DNA of 64,000 nt from Chondrinema litorale (GCF_026250525.1 NZ_CP111047.1:124001-188000); one strand, 5' to 3'. Numbered from the stretch's first letter, positions 8,271-17,147 are shown. The notes: a model not told the origin generated them from the sequence alone. Numbers and translations: made by a program.

Positions 8271-9520
8271 TGAAAACCAGCTTAGTATTTCTGTTTTGTG
8301 TACAACTCACTTTTAGTTTGTTGGCTCAAGATGCTGTCTTTAATATGGAGTATTACTTGAGTACAGCCTACTACGACCAGTCTTTAGAGAAGTATCATGC
8401 ACAGTTAGACTTCTTAAATAACAACTCATACAATGCGCCTTGGTTGAGTAGAGTAGAACTTAGAATCGGTAGTGAAGATGCCAATACTTCTCTAAACGAA
8501 TACCGATTGAGAGTAACACCAACTACTCCTTCAATTATAAGAGCCAACAAAGTTTATCATAAGCAACAATTGAGTAGCATTAGTACAAACTACCAAATTG
8601 GTTTGAATGAAGCATTGAACAACCGATATGAGATACTCATAGAACATTATTATTATTCGTCACTTTTGCAGATTCTACAAAAGCAGGAATTACATTATAA
8701 TGAGCTGTTGGAAAACATTGCTGTAAACAATTTGCAATCTATGGATTGGGAAGATATTGTAGACATAGAGTCTGATATGAGTGAGATGAAGATTGAAGTA
8801 GAAGAGATTAAAATGGAATTGGCAGAACTCAATTTTCTCGTTTCTTTAGACTTGCCTACTGATTCATCTATTTACTGGAATAGTACTCCTATAATAGACA
8901 TTGAGCAAATTAGAGAATATATTGCTAGAGAGACTTTGTCGCAATCGGAGCAGAATCTATATGTAAAAGAAGCGGAAGATAAATTGATGTTAGAAGAGCA
9001 AATGCTTAAGATTAAAAAATCAGAGGCCAACAAAAATATTGGTTACATACAAGGTAATTTCGATACAGACAAAGGCGATGACTTGGAAGATCATTTAGGT
9101 ATTCAGCTTGGTGTGAGGCTACCCATTGTAAACCCAGATAAGCCAGATTTGAATAGAGATAAATTCGATTTGCTTAAAGAGCAGCAAGACATTAAAGAAA
9201 CTACCGAGCTGGTAAAGCAAAGGTCAGAAGTGCTGCAAATTAAATTACAACACTTGTTTAATGAGCAAGAACTGATAAAAGAAAGAATCGAGCGTTCAAA
9301 CAAAATCTTTATTACTTCATCTCCAAACTCTAAGTTAGATGTGTGGCAGTTAGCCAAGAAACAAAACTACCAGAGTAAACTGCTTATAAAAGAGCTAAAA
9401 GTGAAAAGAGATATTTACGAAGTGTTTATTAGCTATTTAAAGATAAATAGTTATCTGGTAAGTAAACCGTTAAAAAACTATCTTTCTCCCAACTTTGCAC
9501 CGATTTTAGAGAGCAATTAG
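8270..9520 (+). CDS. TolC-like outer-membrane protein
   Basis: A 416-residue protein with a signal peptide (cleavage probably after SLLAQ). The body is dominated by long amphipathic helices rich in Glu, Lys, Leu and Gln (about 95-260 and 290-400), with a short strand-like stretch around LGIQLGVRLPIVNP, as in TolC-type channels with two helix-strand-helix halves. Similarity to classic TolC is weak at the sequence level, so the call rests on length, signal peptide, helical pattern and being the third gene after a membrane protein and an adaptor. It overlaps the adaptor stop by one base. Product likely forms an outer-membrane/periplasmic tunnel. Confidence 0.65.
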   Translation: MKTSLVFLFCVQLTFSLLAQDAVFNMEYYLSTAYYDQSLEKYHAQLDFLNNNSYNAPWLSRVELRIGSEDANTSLNEYRLRVTPTTPSIIRANKVYHKQQLSSISTNYQIGLNEALNNRYEILIEHYYYSSLLQILQKQELHYNELLENIAVNNLQSMDWEDIVDIESDMSEMKIEVEEIKMELAELNFLVSLDLPTDSSIYWNSTPIIDIEQIREYIARETLSQSEQNLYVKEAEDKLMLEEQMLKIKKSEANKNIGYIQGNFDTDKGDDLEDHLGIQLGVRLPIVNPDKPDLNRDKFDLLKEQQDIKETTELVKQRSEVLQIKLQHLFNEQELIKERIERSNKIFITSSPNSKLDVWQLAKKQNYQSKLLIKELKVKRDIYEVFISYLKINSYLVSKPLKNYLSPNFAPILESN

Positions 9521-9608
9521 GTATAAAGGAATAACAGCCTAGTACAGTTATCAACTTCATTCATATTTACTTTATATCCAGAAAAAAATAATTGAGTAAA
9601 TTAAAAAG

Positions 9609-9635
9609 TGACCTCTATTTTGAGGTCATTTTTTT
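9609..9635 (+). terminator. Terminator hairpin directly upstream of the hydroxyacid dehydrogenase
   Basis: TGACCTC (9609-9615), six-base loop, GAGGTCA (9622-9628), then seven T; an A-run precedes it. It ends the DUF4956 operon or acts as a leader hairpin for the next gene, whose ATG is only 13 bases further on. Confidence 0.75.
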
Positions 9636-9648
9636 CAATTAGTTAAAT

Positions 9649-10833
9649 ATGAGTAAAGAAAAATTTAATCCAAATTACCCAGACATAGACTACCTTCGAG
9701 AAAGAGCAAGTAAAAGAATTCCCCGCTTTGCTTTTGAATATTTAGATGGAGGTTGTAATGCAGAGATCAATAAGCGAAGAAATACAGACGACATCCGAAA
9801 AGTAAAAATGAAGCCTGTTTATCTGAAAGACTTTAAAGGCATGGATATGCAAACAGAGCTTTTCGGAAAGACATACGATGCGCCTTTCGGAATTTCTCCT
9901 ATCGGCTTACAAGGTTTAATGTGGCCTAATGCTTCGGAAATTTTGGCAAAAGCCGCTTTTGAAAATAATATTCCATATATATTAAGTACTGTTGGTACAG
10001 CCAGTATAGAAACCATTGCTGAGATTACAGAAGGCAATGCTTGGTTTCAATTGTATCATCCGGCAGAAAACAGTTTGAGAGATAAGCTGCTACAGAGGTT
10101 AGAAGATTCTGAATATCCGGTTTTGGTGTTACTTTCAGATGTTCCCACTTTCGGATACAGGTCTAAGGAGATCAAAAACGGTTTATCAATTCCACCAAAA
10201 ATGACGCTCAGCAATATGATTCAGATTATGCAGAATCCGAACTGGGCAATTAGTACTTTACTAGCAGGCAAACCTGAGTTTAAAACCTTACTGCCATACA
10301 TTCCGAAAGGCATGAGTATGAAACACCTTGGACTGTTTATGAACAAGACTTTTAATGGCAGACTCAACGAAGAGAAGATTAAAGCACTGAGAGATAGATG
10401 GAAAGGTAAGCTAGTTTTAAAAGGTGTAGAAAGCGAAGAAGATGTAGAAAAGGTGATTTCTTTAGGTTTAGATGGCATTATCGTTTCTAACCACGGAGGC
10501 AGGCAATTAGATAGTGCAGATTCTACTATTAACGCAATGGCTCCCATTGTAGAGAAATACAAAGGCCAGATTAAAATTATGATGGATAGTGGCATTCGTA
10601 CAGGTCCCGATATTGCCAATAGTATTGCCAAAGGTGCAGAGTTTACTTTTTTAGGCAGGTCGTTTATGTATGGTGTTTCAGCATTGGGTAAGAAGGGAGG
10701 CGATCACACGATTCACTTGCTTAAAACTCAATTAAGACAAGTAATGGAGCAATTGAGCTGCGAAAAAGTAGAAGAGCTTAGAGATAGGGTATTGTTAGAA
10801 TCTCCATCAAAAAAGTTTTTAGCTAGAGGTTAA
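9649..10833 (+). CDS. FMN-dependent alpha-hydroxyacid dehydrogenase (L-lactate dehydrogenase/glycolate oxidase family)
   Basis: A 394-residue single-domain (beta/alpha)8 FMN enzyme. It begins with the family pattern IDYLRERASKRIPRFAFEYLDGG. The active-site signature SNHGGRQLD contains the catalytic base His282, and MDSGIRTGPD followed by FLGRSFMYG binds the FMN phosphate. It oxidises a 2-hydroxyacid such as L-lactate, feeding electrons to quinone or oxygen; the substrate cannot be read from sequence. No signal peptide. It is preceded by a terminator-like hairpin and appears to be a single-gene unit. Confidence 0.9.
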   Translation: MSKEKFNPNYPDIDYLRERASKRIPRFAFEYLDGGCNAEINKRRNTDDIRKVKMKPVYLKDFKGMDMQTELFGKTYDAPFGISPIGLQGLMWPNASEILAKAAFENNIPYILSTVGTASIETIAEITEGNAWFQLYHPAENSLRDKLLQRLEDSEYPVLVLLSDVPTFGYRSKEIKNGLSIPPKMTLSNMIQIMQNPNWAISTLLAGKPEFKTLLPYIPKGMSMKHLGLFMNKTFNGRLNEEKIKALRDRWKGKLVLKGVESEEDVEKVISLGLDGIIVSNHGGRQLDSADSTINAMAPIVEKYKGQIKIMMDSGIRTGPDIANSIAKGAEFTFLGRSFMYGVSALGKKGGDHTIHLLKTQLRQVMEQLSCEKVEELRDRVLLESPSKKFLARG

Positions 10834-10928
10834 AGAATTGGAATATTAATTAAGCTCGCAGTCTTGTTTTGCAAATGATTGAGGAATGACTTTATTTGCC
10901 GGATATAACATTTTACTGGTTAAAAAAC

Positions 10929-11708
10929 ATGAGTAAAATTGATATTCGGGCGGTTAACGTCATTCGATATATTCAACCATTGAGAGAAGGAGGTTCGATG
11001 CCGGCAATAGTAATGGCAGACGATAGCTTTCCTTATGTAATAAAATTTAGAGGTGCCGGTCAAGGGAAAAAAGCACTTATTGCTGAGCTAATTGGTGGTG
11101 AATTGGCAAGAGCAATTGGCTTAAGAGTACCTGAGCTGGTATTTATGCATCTAGATGATTCTTTTAGTAGAACTGAACCCGATGAGGAAATTCAGGATTT
11201 GCTCAAGTTTAGTGTGGGTTTAAATCTGGGGCTTCATTTCCTATCTGGTGCCATAACTTTTGATCCGCTAGTTTCTGAGGTAGATGGTTTAACTGCTTCA
11301 AAAGTAGTTTTGCTAGATAGCTTAATTACCAATATCGATCGCACTGTGAAAAACACAAACATGTTGATGTGGAAAAACGAATTGTGGTTGATCGATCATG
11401 GTGCGAGTCTGTATTTCCATCATAACTGGTCAAACTGGGAGTCTCATCTCACCCGAACATTCCCCAATGTAAAAGATCATGTGCTTGTAAAAAAAGCAGA
11501 TAGCTTACAAGCTGCAAAGGAAGAAATTCAAGCTGCTGTAACCGAAGATAAAATCAGGGAGATTATTTCAATAATTCCAGAAGAGTGGTTAGAAGATAAA
11601 TCTCAGGACTTAGAACCAGATGAGAAGCGAGCTGCTTATATCGATTTTCTCGTAGCGAAAATGTCAAATATCGAAAAATTAGCCAAAGAAGTGTCAGATG
11701 CAAGATAG
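10929..11708 (+). CDS. HipA-like protein kinase-fold protein
   Basis: About 259 residues from ATG 10929; a TTG at 10896 gives a longer, less likely start. The chain resembles the kinase core of HipA: a Lys in FPYVIKFRGAG near residue 40, TNIDRTVKNTN with D137 in the catalytic-loop position, and LIDHGAS with D156 in the metal-binding position. It lacks the N-terminal subdomain and the HipB partner of true toxins. The following gene is a DUF3037 protein overlapping by 11 bases, a pairing I recall from other bacteria. Kinase activity and target are inference. Cytoplasmic. Confidence 0.75.
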   Translation: MSKIDIRAVNVIRYIQPLREGGSMPAIVMADDSFPYVIKFRGAGQGKKALIAELIGGELARAIGLRVPELVFMHLDDSFSRTEPDEEIQDLLKFSVGLNLGLHFLSGAITFDPLVSEVDGLTASKVVLLDSLITNIDRTVKNTNMLMWKNELWLIDHGASLYFHHNWSNWESHLTRTFPNVKDHVLVKKADSLQAAKEEIQAAVTEDKIREIISIIPEEWLEDKSQDLEPDEKRAAYIDFLVAKMSNIEKLAKEVSDAR

Positions 11709-12081
11709 AGTTACATACGAATATGCGGTGATAAGGCTGGTACCTAAGGTGGAAAGGGAAGAGTTTATAAATGTAGGTGTGATGCTTTTTTCTAAACCCA
11801 AAAGGTATATTGGCATTAAATACAACATTGATGAGAGCAAGATAAAAGCTTTCTCACAAGATGTGGATATAGATACTATTGCTAATTATCTAAAAGCTTG
11901 GGAAGATGTTTGTGCAGGTGCACCTAAAGGAGGAAGTATAGGCGAGTACGATATGGCATCGAGATTTAGATGGTTAACAGCATCGAGAAGTACCATTATC
12001 CAAAGTTCTAAAACACATCCGGGAATGTGCACAAATCCACAAGAAGTATTAGAAGATTTATATGAGTATTATGTATTGTAA
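11698..12081 (+). CDS. DUF3037 family protein
   Basis: A 127-residue protein starting VTYEYAVIRLVPKVEREEFINVG, the hallmark opening of DUF3037. Later residues GSIGEYDMASRFRWLTASRSTIIQ and HPGMC also fit the family. Its ATG lies inside the end of the HipA-like gene (11-base overlap), so both are made together and may form a kinase/partner pair. Function is unknown. A stem-loop begins at its stop codon. Confidence 0.85.
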   Translation: MQDRVTYEYAVIRLVPKVEREEFINVGVMLFSKPKRYIGIKYNIDESKIKAFSQDVDIDTIANYLKAWEDVCAGAPKGGSIGEYDMASRFRWLTASRSTIIQSSKTHPGMCTNPQEVLEDLYEYYVL

Positions 12082-12104
12082 GTATGGGATTTTACTCCCA
12101 TACT
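12081..12104. terminator. Stem-loop between convergent genes
   Basis: AGTATGGGA and TCCCATACT (12081-12089, 12096-12104) form a 9-base stem with a six-base loop. It separates the DUF3037 gene and the TonB receptor, which converge here. The T-run is short, so efficiency is uncertain. Confidence 0.55.
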
Positions 12105-12112
12105 TTCATCAA

Positions 12113-14491
12113 TTAATATCTTCTTCGCTGCCCAGAGAATTCCATAGCTTCCCCTTTGCCGAATCCATAACTGAATCCCATTGTGATAAACCTTCCTCTT
12201 CGGCGGTAGCTATAAGTGTAAAAGCTAGTTTGTGAGGTTTCGCTTTCTCTAAATCTCGAAGCAAAAATATCTCTTACGCTAAAGTTTAGTACTCCTCGGC
12301 CTTTAAACAGTTTCTTCCTTATACCCATATCTGTAAACACATTGCCAGAAATTATACTTTGTACTGTCTTGTATTTCGATTGATATTGACCAGTTATTTC
12401 GAAATCTATATCTAGCGGGAATTTAATTTTAGTGGTTAATTTGGAGCTCCATTGGTCACCGTTAAAATCGAAAGTGGTGGTTTCGAGTGTTCCTTCTCTG
12501 TTAAAATAATTGTAATTCACTTCGCCTGTAACAGAAATCCATTTAGCAGGAATGTACTTACCATTAACCTCTACACCAGTAGCTTTATTAGTACCTATAT
12601 TATAAGGTTTCGAGATATTTACATTGTTTTCTGAGGTAGAGATATTTTCTACTACATTGGTGGTGTAACGGTGGTAAATACCAAAATTCCAAGAAATTTC
12701 TTCGAGTGTATGCATGGCAGCAATCTCGTAAGAATCTGTAAACTCAGGTTGCAAGTTCGGGTTACCAGTTCTAATACTAAAGTTATTTCTAATATTAAAG
12801 AAAGGATTTAAATCCCAAAGTCTTGGTCTTAATATTCTTCTCGAATAACCTGCTTGCATAGAAAAATTCTCTGTCAATTTATAAGAAGTATGAGCACTTG
12901 GGAACAGGTTTTCGTAATTCTGGTTATTGCTTTCACCAGTATTTTTTAGTAGTGTATTCAAGTCAGTAAATTCTACTCGCAAACCAAGTTTTAATCCCCA
13001 TTTGTCACCTTCGTAAGCACCAGTACCATAAAGTGCCAGTACATCTTGATCGTACTCAAAAATATTAGTAAGATTTTCATCTTCAACCCATTCACCATCC
13101 TCCAAATTGCTTACAGAATAGTCGTTGCTCACATCATTAAGCACATATTGCCCACCTGTTTCTAGTGTAAATTTTTCAGAAAATGGCTTGGTGTAATCCA
13201 GTTTAAAAGTGTTCTCCGTTTCTTGGAAATTGGTCGCAGTTTGTTGGTTGCCATCTACAGTTTCTCCAAAGGTGGTTGTATTGTTAAATTCAGAAGATTG
13301 ATCTTTACCAAAATGGCTACCCATTGCACTAAAAAGCAAAACGTGATCTTCATTGTCTTTAAAATCTCTTTTGTACTGGGCTTCATATTGCCATTTAGGA
13401 TTGGTGGCAGAAGTGGTTTCTTCTCTATACCATTCGGAAACTACTTGGTTGTTTTCGTCTAGCGAACTGAAATAAGTTTTTGAAGGTTGGTCTTCTATCT
13501 CGTAAGCAAAATTACCAGAAATAGTCAACACATTTCTTTGATTAAAATAATAATCGGTACCTAAAGTAAAATTGTAAAATTGCTCATTTCTGTATTCTTT
13601 CCCATTACTTAAAACAGTAGTATTATTTATTAAATCTCGGTTGATGTTTTCAGTTTCGTTGGGTAATTCTCTGTAACCAGCACCTAGTTGTGTAAACAAA
13701 TTAAGTTTTTCGGTTCTTTGGTTCAGACTCAAACCAAAGCTATGGTTATGTGGCGCACCAGTATTTATACTAAAAGAACCATTGGTACCTTTTCGTTCTT
13801 CCTTTTTAATTACAATATTGATAATGCCAGATGTTCCCTCAGCATCGTATTTGGCAGATGGGTTAGTTATTACCTCAATCTTCTCAATCATATCGGCGGT
13901 AATGGTTCCTAGCGCATTGCCCTGCTCGCTGGTAAGAACAGAAGGTTTACCATTAATTAAAATCTGTACACCTGTACTACCACGTAAAGAAATTTGGCCT
14001 TCGATATTTACATTAACAGAAGGCACATTGTTAAGCACATCGAAAGCACTACCGCCAGCACTGCTTAAGTCTTTGCCTACATTAAACACCTTTTTATCGA
14101 GCTCAAATTCAGTAGTAGATCTTTCACCTTGTATTACAAGCTCTTCGAGCAGTTCTTCGTTTTCGCCCATCTTAATGGTTCCTAGATCTATTTTACCATT
14201 AGAGGCTGTTAGGTTTTTAAAAGATTTGGTTTCGAAACCGATAAAGCTAATTTCAACATAGAAATTATTGGCATCTGTATTTATTTCAAAGTTGCCATCG
14301 GCAGCAGTAGTTTGCCCGGTAATGTTTTTTTGAGTACTGTTATCTTTTAAAACAACAGTAGCAAATTCTATGGGATTAGTGCTATTGCCATCAACTACAG
14401 TTCCTTTAACTTGTGTTTTTTGTGCAAAAGTAGTAGTCGATATAATGATCAGAAAAAGTAATAGAATGTACTGGGTAAATGTCGTTCTCAT
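12113..14491 (-). CDS. TonB-dependent outer-membrane receptor with CarboxypepD_reg-like domain
   Basis: About 792 residues from the ATG at 14491; a longer frame to 14536 adds an unlikely leader. A signal peptide ends at TTTFAQ. A carboxypeptidase-regulatory-like domain follows (about 20-105), then a plug domain (about 120-230; VQILINGKPSV and IEKIEVITNPSAKYDAEGTSGIINIV) and a beta-barrel ending in an aromatic-rich strand. The plug text is typical of the Bacteroidota 'outer membrane beta-barrel' receptor family. It imports or senses an unknown ligand. It is divergent from lytS/lytR, and a 21-bp-period direct repeat (14555-14585) lies 64-94 bases upstream, so LytR control is likely. Confidence 0.9.
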   Translation of the reverse strand: MRTTFTQYILLLFLIIISTTTFAQKTQVKGTVVDGNSTNPIEFATVVLKDNSTQKNITGQTTAADGNFEINTDANNFYVEISFIGFETKSFKNLTASNGKIDLGTIKMGENEELLEELVIQGERSTTEFELDKKVFNVGKDLSSAGGSAFDVLNNVPSVNVNIEGQISLRGSTGVQILINGKPSVLTSEQGNALGTITADMIEKIEVITNPSAKYDAEGTSGIINIVIKKEERKGTNGSFSINTGAPHNHSFGLSLNQRTEKLNLFTQLGAGYRELPNETENINRDLINNTTVLSNGKEYRNEQFYNFTLGTDYYFNQRNVLTISGNFAYEIEDQPSKTYFSSLDENNQVVSEWYREETTSATNPKWQYEAQYKRDFKDNEDHVLLFSAMGSHFGKDQSSEFNNTTTFGETVDGNQQTATNFQETENTFKLDYTKPFSEKFTLETGGQYVLNDVSNDYSVSNLEDGEWVEDENLTNIFEYDQDVLALYGTGAYEGDKWGLKLGLRVEFTDLNTLLKNTGESNNQNYENLFPSAHTSYKLTENFSMQAGYSRRILRPRLWDLNPFFNIRNNFSIRTGNPNLQPEFTDSYEIAAMHTLEEISWNFGIYHRYTTNVVENISTSENNVNISKPYNIGTNKATGVEVNGKYIPAKWISVTGEVNYNYFNREGTLETTTFDFNGDQWSSKLTTKIKFPLDIDFEITGQYQSKYKTVQSIISGNVFTDMGIRKKLFKGRGVLNFSVRDIFASRFRESETSQTSFYTYSYRRRGRFITMGFSYGFGKGEAMEFSGQRRRY

Positions 14492-14554
14492 GGTTATGAT
14501 GTATATTGTTATTATAATTAAAGGAATTTTAATCAAATACTAAATTTGAATCTG

Positions 14555-14585
14555 CTGAACTGCATAAATTATCCTCTGAACTACA
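14555..14585 (-). promoter_or_regulatory. LytTR-type operator upstream of the TonB receptor
   Basis: On the minus strand GTAGTTCAG and GCAGTTCAG are direct repeats with exactly 21-bp period (9-mers separated by 12 bp). This spacing and the GTTnA core match known LytTR sites such as those of AgrA. They sit 64-94 bp upstream of the receptor ATG, and a TAGTATTTG box (14534-14542), close to the Bacteroidota -7 element, lies 12 bp downstream. Confidence 0.7.
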
Positions 14586-14634
14586 CATTATTTATTCGGG
14601 AAAAAATGAAGTTGATGTTTAGCATAAAATTTTT

Positions 14635-14648
14635 GCAGTTGACCAGAA
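14635..14648 (+). promoter_or_regulatory. Possible LytTR half-site facing lytS
   Basis: GCAGTTGACCAGA on the plus strand matches, with one mismatch over 14 bases, the reverse complement of the distal repeat region at 17813-17826. It is about 42 bp upstream of the lytS ATG. No second copy at 21 bp is visible, so only a half-site or autoregulation is suggested. Confidence 0.4.
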
Positions 14649-14689
14649 TACTACAGACCTGAATTTTTGAAAGAACTAACTTTGAGGTG

Positions 14690-15763
14690 ATGGATAAAAT
14701 GAAAAAAACTTTTTTTAAATCAAAGGAATTCTACTTTCAGGTAGTGTTGCATGTATTGGTTTTTATCTTTTATTCTTTTGATAAAAAGAATCCGGGTATT
14801 AAACTATATCAGGTTGTGTATTTTGTAAATTATGCAACGAGTACCATGTTTATTAGCTATTACTTGTTGCCTAAGTTCTTCTATAACAAAAAACACTTCC
14901 GCTTTTTTACAGATGTTCTGCTCACAGTAGTTTTTGTAATAATTGTAGAAGAATTGGTCTTGGAACAAATCTTTTTTCCAGACACAAAAGGTCGAAGCTT
15001 TCCGGGTGTGTTTTATTCTTTGTTAGATGTGCTTCCGATTATCACAATTCTTTCAGGATTTAAGTTTGCTTGGGATGCATTGCTCAAACAGAATGAAGTA
15101 GACCATCTTAAAGAGGCAGTAGCAGAAAGTAAATTGCAGTTGTTAAAATCGCAGATTAATCCTCATTTTCTGTTTAACAACCTCAATAATTTGTATTCAT
15201 ATGCAATTGAAAATTCTCCGAAAACACCAACCATTATATTAGAGTTGAGTTCTGTTTTGCGCTATATGTTGTATGAATGCCGAGAGCGCTATGTGCCGCT
15301 AGCCAAAGAATTAGAGCAGATGGAAAATTTTACCAAACTCTACCAATTGCAAATAGAAGAAAGGGGAGAGGTAAATTTTAATATCCATCATATAAAAACC
15401 AATTATCAGATAGCTCCATTAATTTTAATCGTGTTTATAGAAAATGCATTTAAGCACAGTCAGGCAAGCCAGTCGGAAAATATTTATATTGATATTCGTA
15501 TCGATTTAACCGACGATGGGATCTTGATTTTTAAATGCAAGAATAATTTTCATGAAGTGAGCAATACAGAGAATTTGTCTCATGGAATTGGCTTAGAAAA
15601 TGTAAAAAAGAGATTAGATTTACTTTATGCCGATAAGCACGAATTATCGATAAATGAGTCTGATAATTTGTATGGTGTTGAGCTGAAATTATACTTAACC
15701 AAAATAAATGAAAATGAAATGCATTATCATCGAAGATCAACCACCAGCACAGCGTATTCTTAA
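14690..15763 (+). CDS. LytS-type membrane sensor histidine kinase
   Basis: About 357 residues. ATG 14690 is preferred to the in-frame GTG at 14687. Four hydrophobic segments occupy about residues 14-135. The His_kinase domain follows with H159 in QINPHFLFNNLNNLYSYA, the mark of LytS/YehU kinases, then a divergent HATPase (FIENAFKHS, SHGIGLENVKKRL). Its 3' end overlaps the lytR start by 56 bases, an unusually long overlap that adds a short extra tail. It phosphorylates the LytTR regulator encoded next; signal unknown. Confidence 0.9.
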   Translation: MDKMKKTFFKSKEFYFQVVLHVLVFIFYSFDKKNPGIKLYQVVYFVNYATSTMFISYYLLPKFFYNKKHFRFFTDVLLTVVFVIIVEELVLEQIFFPDTKGRSFPGVFYSLLDVLPIITILSGFKFAWDALLKQNEVDHLKEAVAESKLQLLKSQINPHFLFNNLNNLYSYAIENSPKTPTIILELSSVLRYMLYECRERYVPLAKELEQMENFTKLYQLQIEERGEVNFNIHHIKTNYQIAPLILIVFIENAFKHSQASQSENIYIDIRIDLTDDGILIFKCKNNFHEVSNTENLSHGIGLENVKKRLDLLYADKHELSINESDNLYGVELKLYLTKINENEMHYHRRSTTSTAYS

Positions 15764-16412
15764 AAGATATGCTGAAGACACAGGTAGTTTGCAAGTGCAG
15801 GCAGTTTTTTCAGATGCGCTTCAAGCAATTGAATATCTGAGAAGAAACGAAGTGGATTTGATATTTTTGGATATCCATCTTCCTAAAATTTCAGGTATGG
15901 ATTTTCTTAAAAGTATTCCCAATTTACCTGCCATAATTCTTACTACTGCTTTTCCAGATTATGCTTTGGAGAGTTATGAGTTTAATGTAGTAGATTACCT
16001 TTTAAAGCCCTTTTCATTTGAAAGGTTTGTGAGAGCCATTTCGAAAGTACCACTAAAAAATCAGGCAAATACTTTAGAGAGTCAGCTTGCTACTCCAAAA
16101 GAAATTTTTATTAAATCTGGTTACGAACATATAAAAATTACTGTAAACGATATTAACTACATACAATCGGATGCAGATTACACAGAGCTTGTAACAGCCA
16201 ATAAAAAGTATCTTTCGTCGGAGACTTTGCAATACTGGTTAGATCATTTAAACCCAAACCAGTTTATTAGAATACACAAATCTTATATTGTAAATGTGTC
16301 TAAGATTGAAAAAGTAGGTGGCAATAGAATTTTTCTAAGTGGTGGTAATATTATACCTATTGGCAGAACTTATAAAGAAGGTTTTATCAAGAAATTTATT
16401 GAAAAAGCTTAA
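15708..16412 (+). CDS. LytTR-family response regulator
   Basis: A 234-residue regulator. The receiver (about 1-120) has D55 in FLDIHLP, the ITTAF region and LKPF. A LytTR DNA-binding domain (about 135-232) includes IKITVNDINYIQSDADYTEL and FIRIHKSYIVNVSKIE. Starts at 15708 and 15714 are both possible. The gene begins inside lytS. Two matching direct-repeat sites, 14555-14585 and 17819-17848, lie in front of genes on both sides of this pair, so these are its likely targets. Confidence 0.93.
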   Translation: MKMKCIIIEDQPPAQRILKRYAEDTGSLQVQAVFSDALQAIEYLRRNEVDLIFLDIHLPKISGMDFLKSIPNLPAIILTTAFPDYALESYEFNVVDYLLKPFSFERFVRAISKVPLKNQANTLESQLATPKEIFIKSGYEHIKITVNDINYIQSDADYTELVTANKKYLSSETLQYWLDHLNPNQFIRIHKSYIVNVSKIEKVGGNRIFLSGGNIIPIGRTYKEGFIKKFIEKA

Positions 16413-16424
16413 ATGGTAGTAATT

Positions 16425-16465
16425 AAAAAAGCATCTGCCAGTAAATGGAGGTACCAGACAGATGC
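16425..16465 (-). terminator. Terminator of the redox gene pair
   Basis: On the minus strand GCATCTG and CAGATGC (16459-16465, 16431-16437) form a stem with a 21-base loop, followed by six T (16425-16430). It lies just past the stop of the minus-strand redoxin gene. Confidence 0.65.
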
Positions 16466-16488
16466 CGAAACTATACACATTCAATTTT

Positions 16489-17124
16489 TTAGTTTGCTTT
16501 GCTACCTTTTATTCCGCAGCCGATTGCTTTGGTAGTAATTGGACTTACCTCATCACCACTTTCTAAAGCTGCAATTGCATTTTCTACATATTTTTCTTCT
16601 ACACCAGACTCATCTCTGGCGCTATCGTCAATTGCACCGTGGTAGCGAACAGTTAAGTCTTTATCTACTAGAAATACTTCTGGTGTTTTGGTAGCTCCGT
16701 ATTTTGGATAAACTTCTTGCTTTTCATCAATTAAGTACAAATAAGGAAAGCCTTTTTCTTTGGCATTTTTCTGCATGGCTTCAAAGCTGTCTCCCGGTTT
16801 TTGTGCAGGATCGTTTGGTTGGATAGCTACTACTGGATAACCTTTTGGTGCATACTCTTCGTGGAGTGCGATAATTCTCTGCTCATTTGCTTGCGCATAA
16901 GGGCAAGTGTTACAAGTGAAAACTACAATGTAGCCTTTAGGAGCTTTGCCATTTGCATCTTTAATATTTTCAAATGAATAGGTTTTGCCATCGATGTTTT
17001 TAAGATTGAATTCGGGTGCTTTTTCACCAACTTTAACTCCCTCAGTCGGGTCGCTATTTAAGTTAAATTGGAAAGTGAATGAAACCAAAAATAGAGACAA
17101 ACCAATTAAAAAAATGTATTTCAT
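16489..17124 (-). CDS. Exported thioredoxin-fold (redoxin) protein with CNTC motif
   Basis: A 211-residue protein with an N-terminal hydrophobic signal (about 1-20). The AhpC/TSA-redoxin fold starts at VGEKAPEFNLKNIDG; the motif FTCNTCPYAQ has C71 and C74 in the thioredoxin active-site position. The cis-Pro loop is KTPEVFLVD. This matches the 'thioredoxin family protein' group common in Bacteroidota that resembles peroxiredoxins. It likely acts as a periplasmic thiol oxidoreductase. It lies 23 bases downstream of a TlpA-like gene on the same strand. A conserved C-terminal IGCGIKG adds two more residues of a GCGIK type tail. Confidence 0.85.
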   Translation of the reverse strand: MKYIFLIGLSLFLVSFTFQFNLNSDPTEGVKVGEKAPEFNLKNIDGKTYSFENIKDANGKAPKGYIVVFTCNTCPYAQANEQRIIALHEEYAPKGYPVVAIQPNDPAQKPGDSFEAMQKNAKEKGFPYLYLIDEKQEVYPKYGATKTPEVFLVDKDLTVRYHGAIDDSARDESGVEEKYVENAIAALESGDEVSPITTKAIGCGIKGSKAN

Positions 17125-17147
17125 GATTTCCGGGTTTATGTTATTAA

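Noticed and set aside
10221..10631. 136-codon minus-strand frame inside the dehydrogenase
   Set aside because: Antisense to the conserved FMN-binding region of a clear enzyme.
13782..14261. 159-codon plus-strand frame inside the TonB receptor gene
   Set aside because: It is antisense to a well-supported receptor with plug motifs; codon pattern reads as a shadow.
14676..14683. TAACTTTG as a promoter for lytS
   Set aside because: It matches TAnnTTTG but sits 7 bases before the ATG and has no -33 TTTG at the right distance; a leaderless transcript is possible but unsupported.
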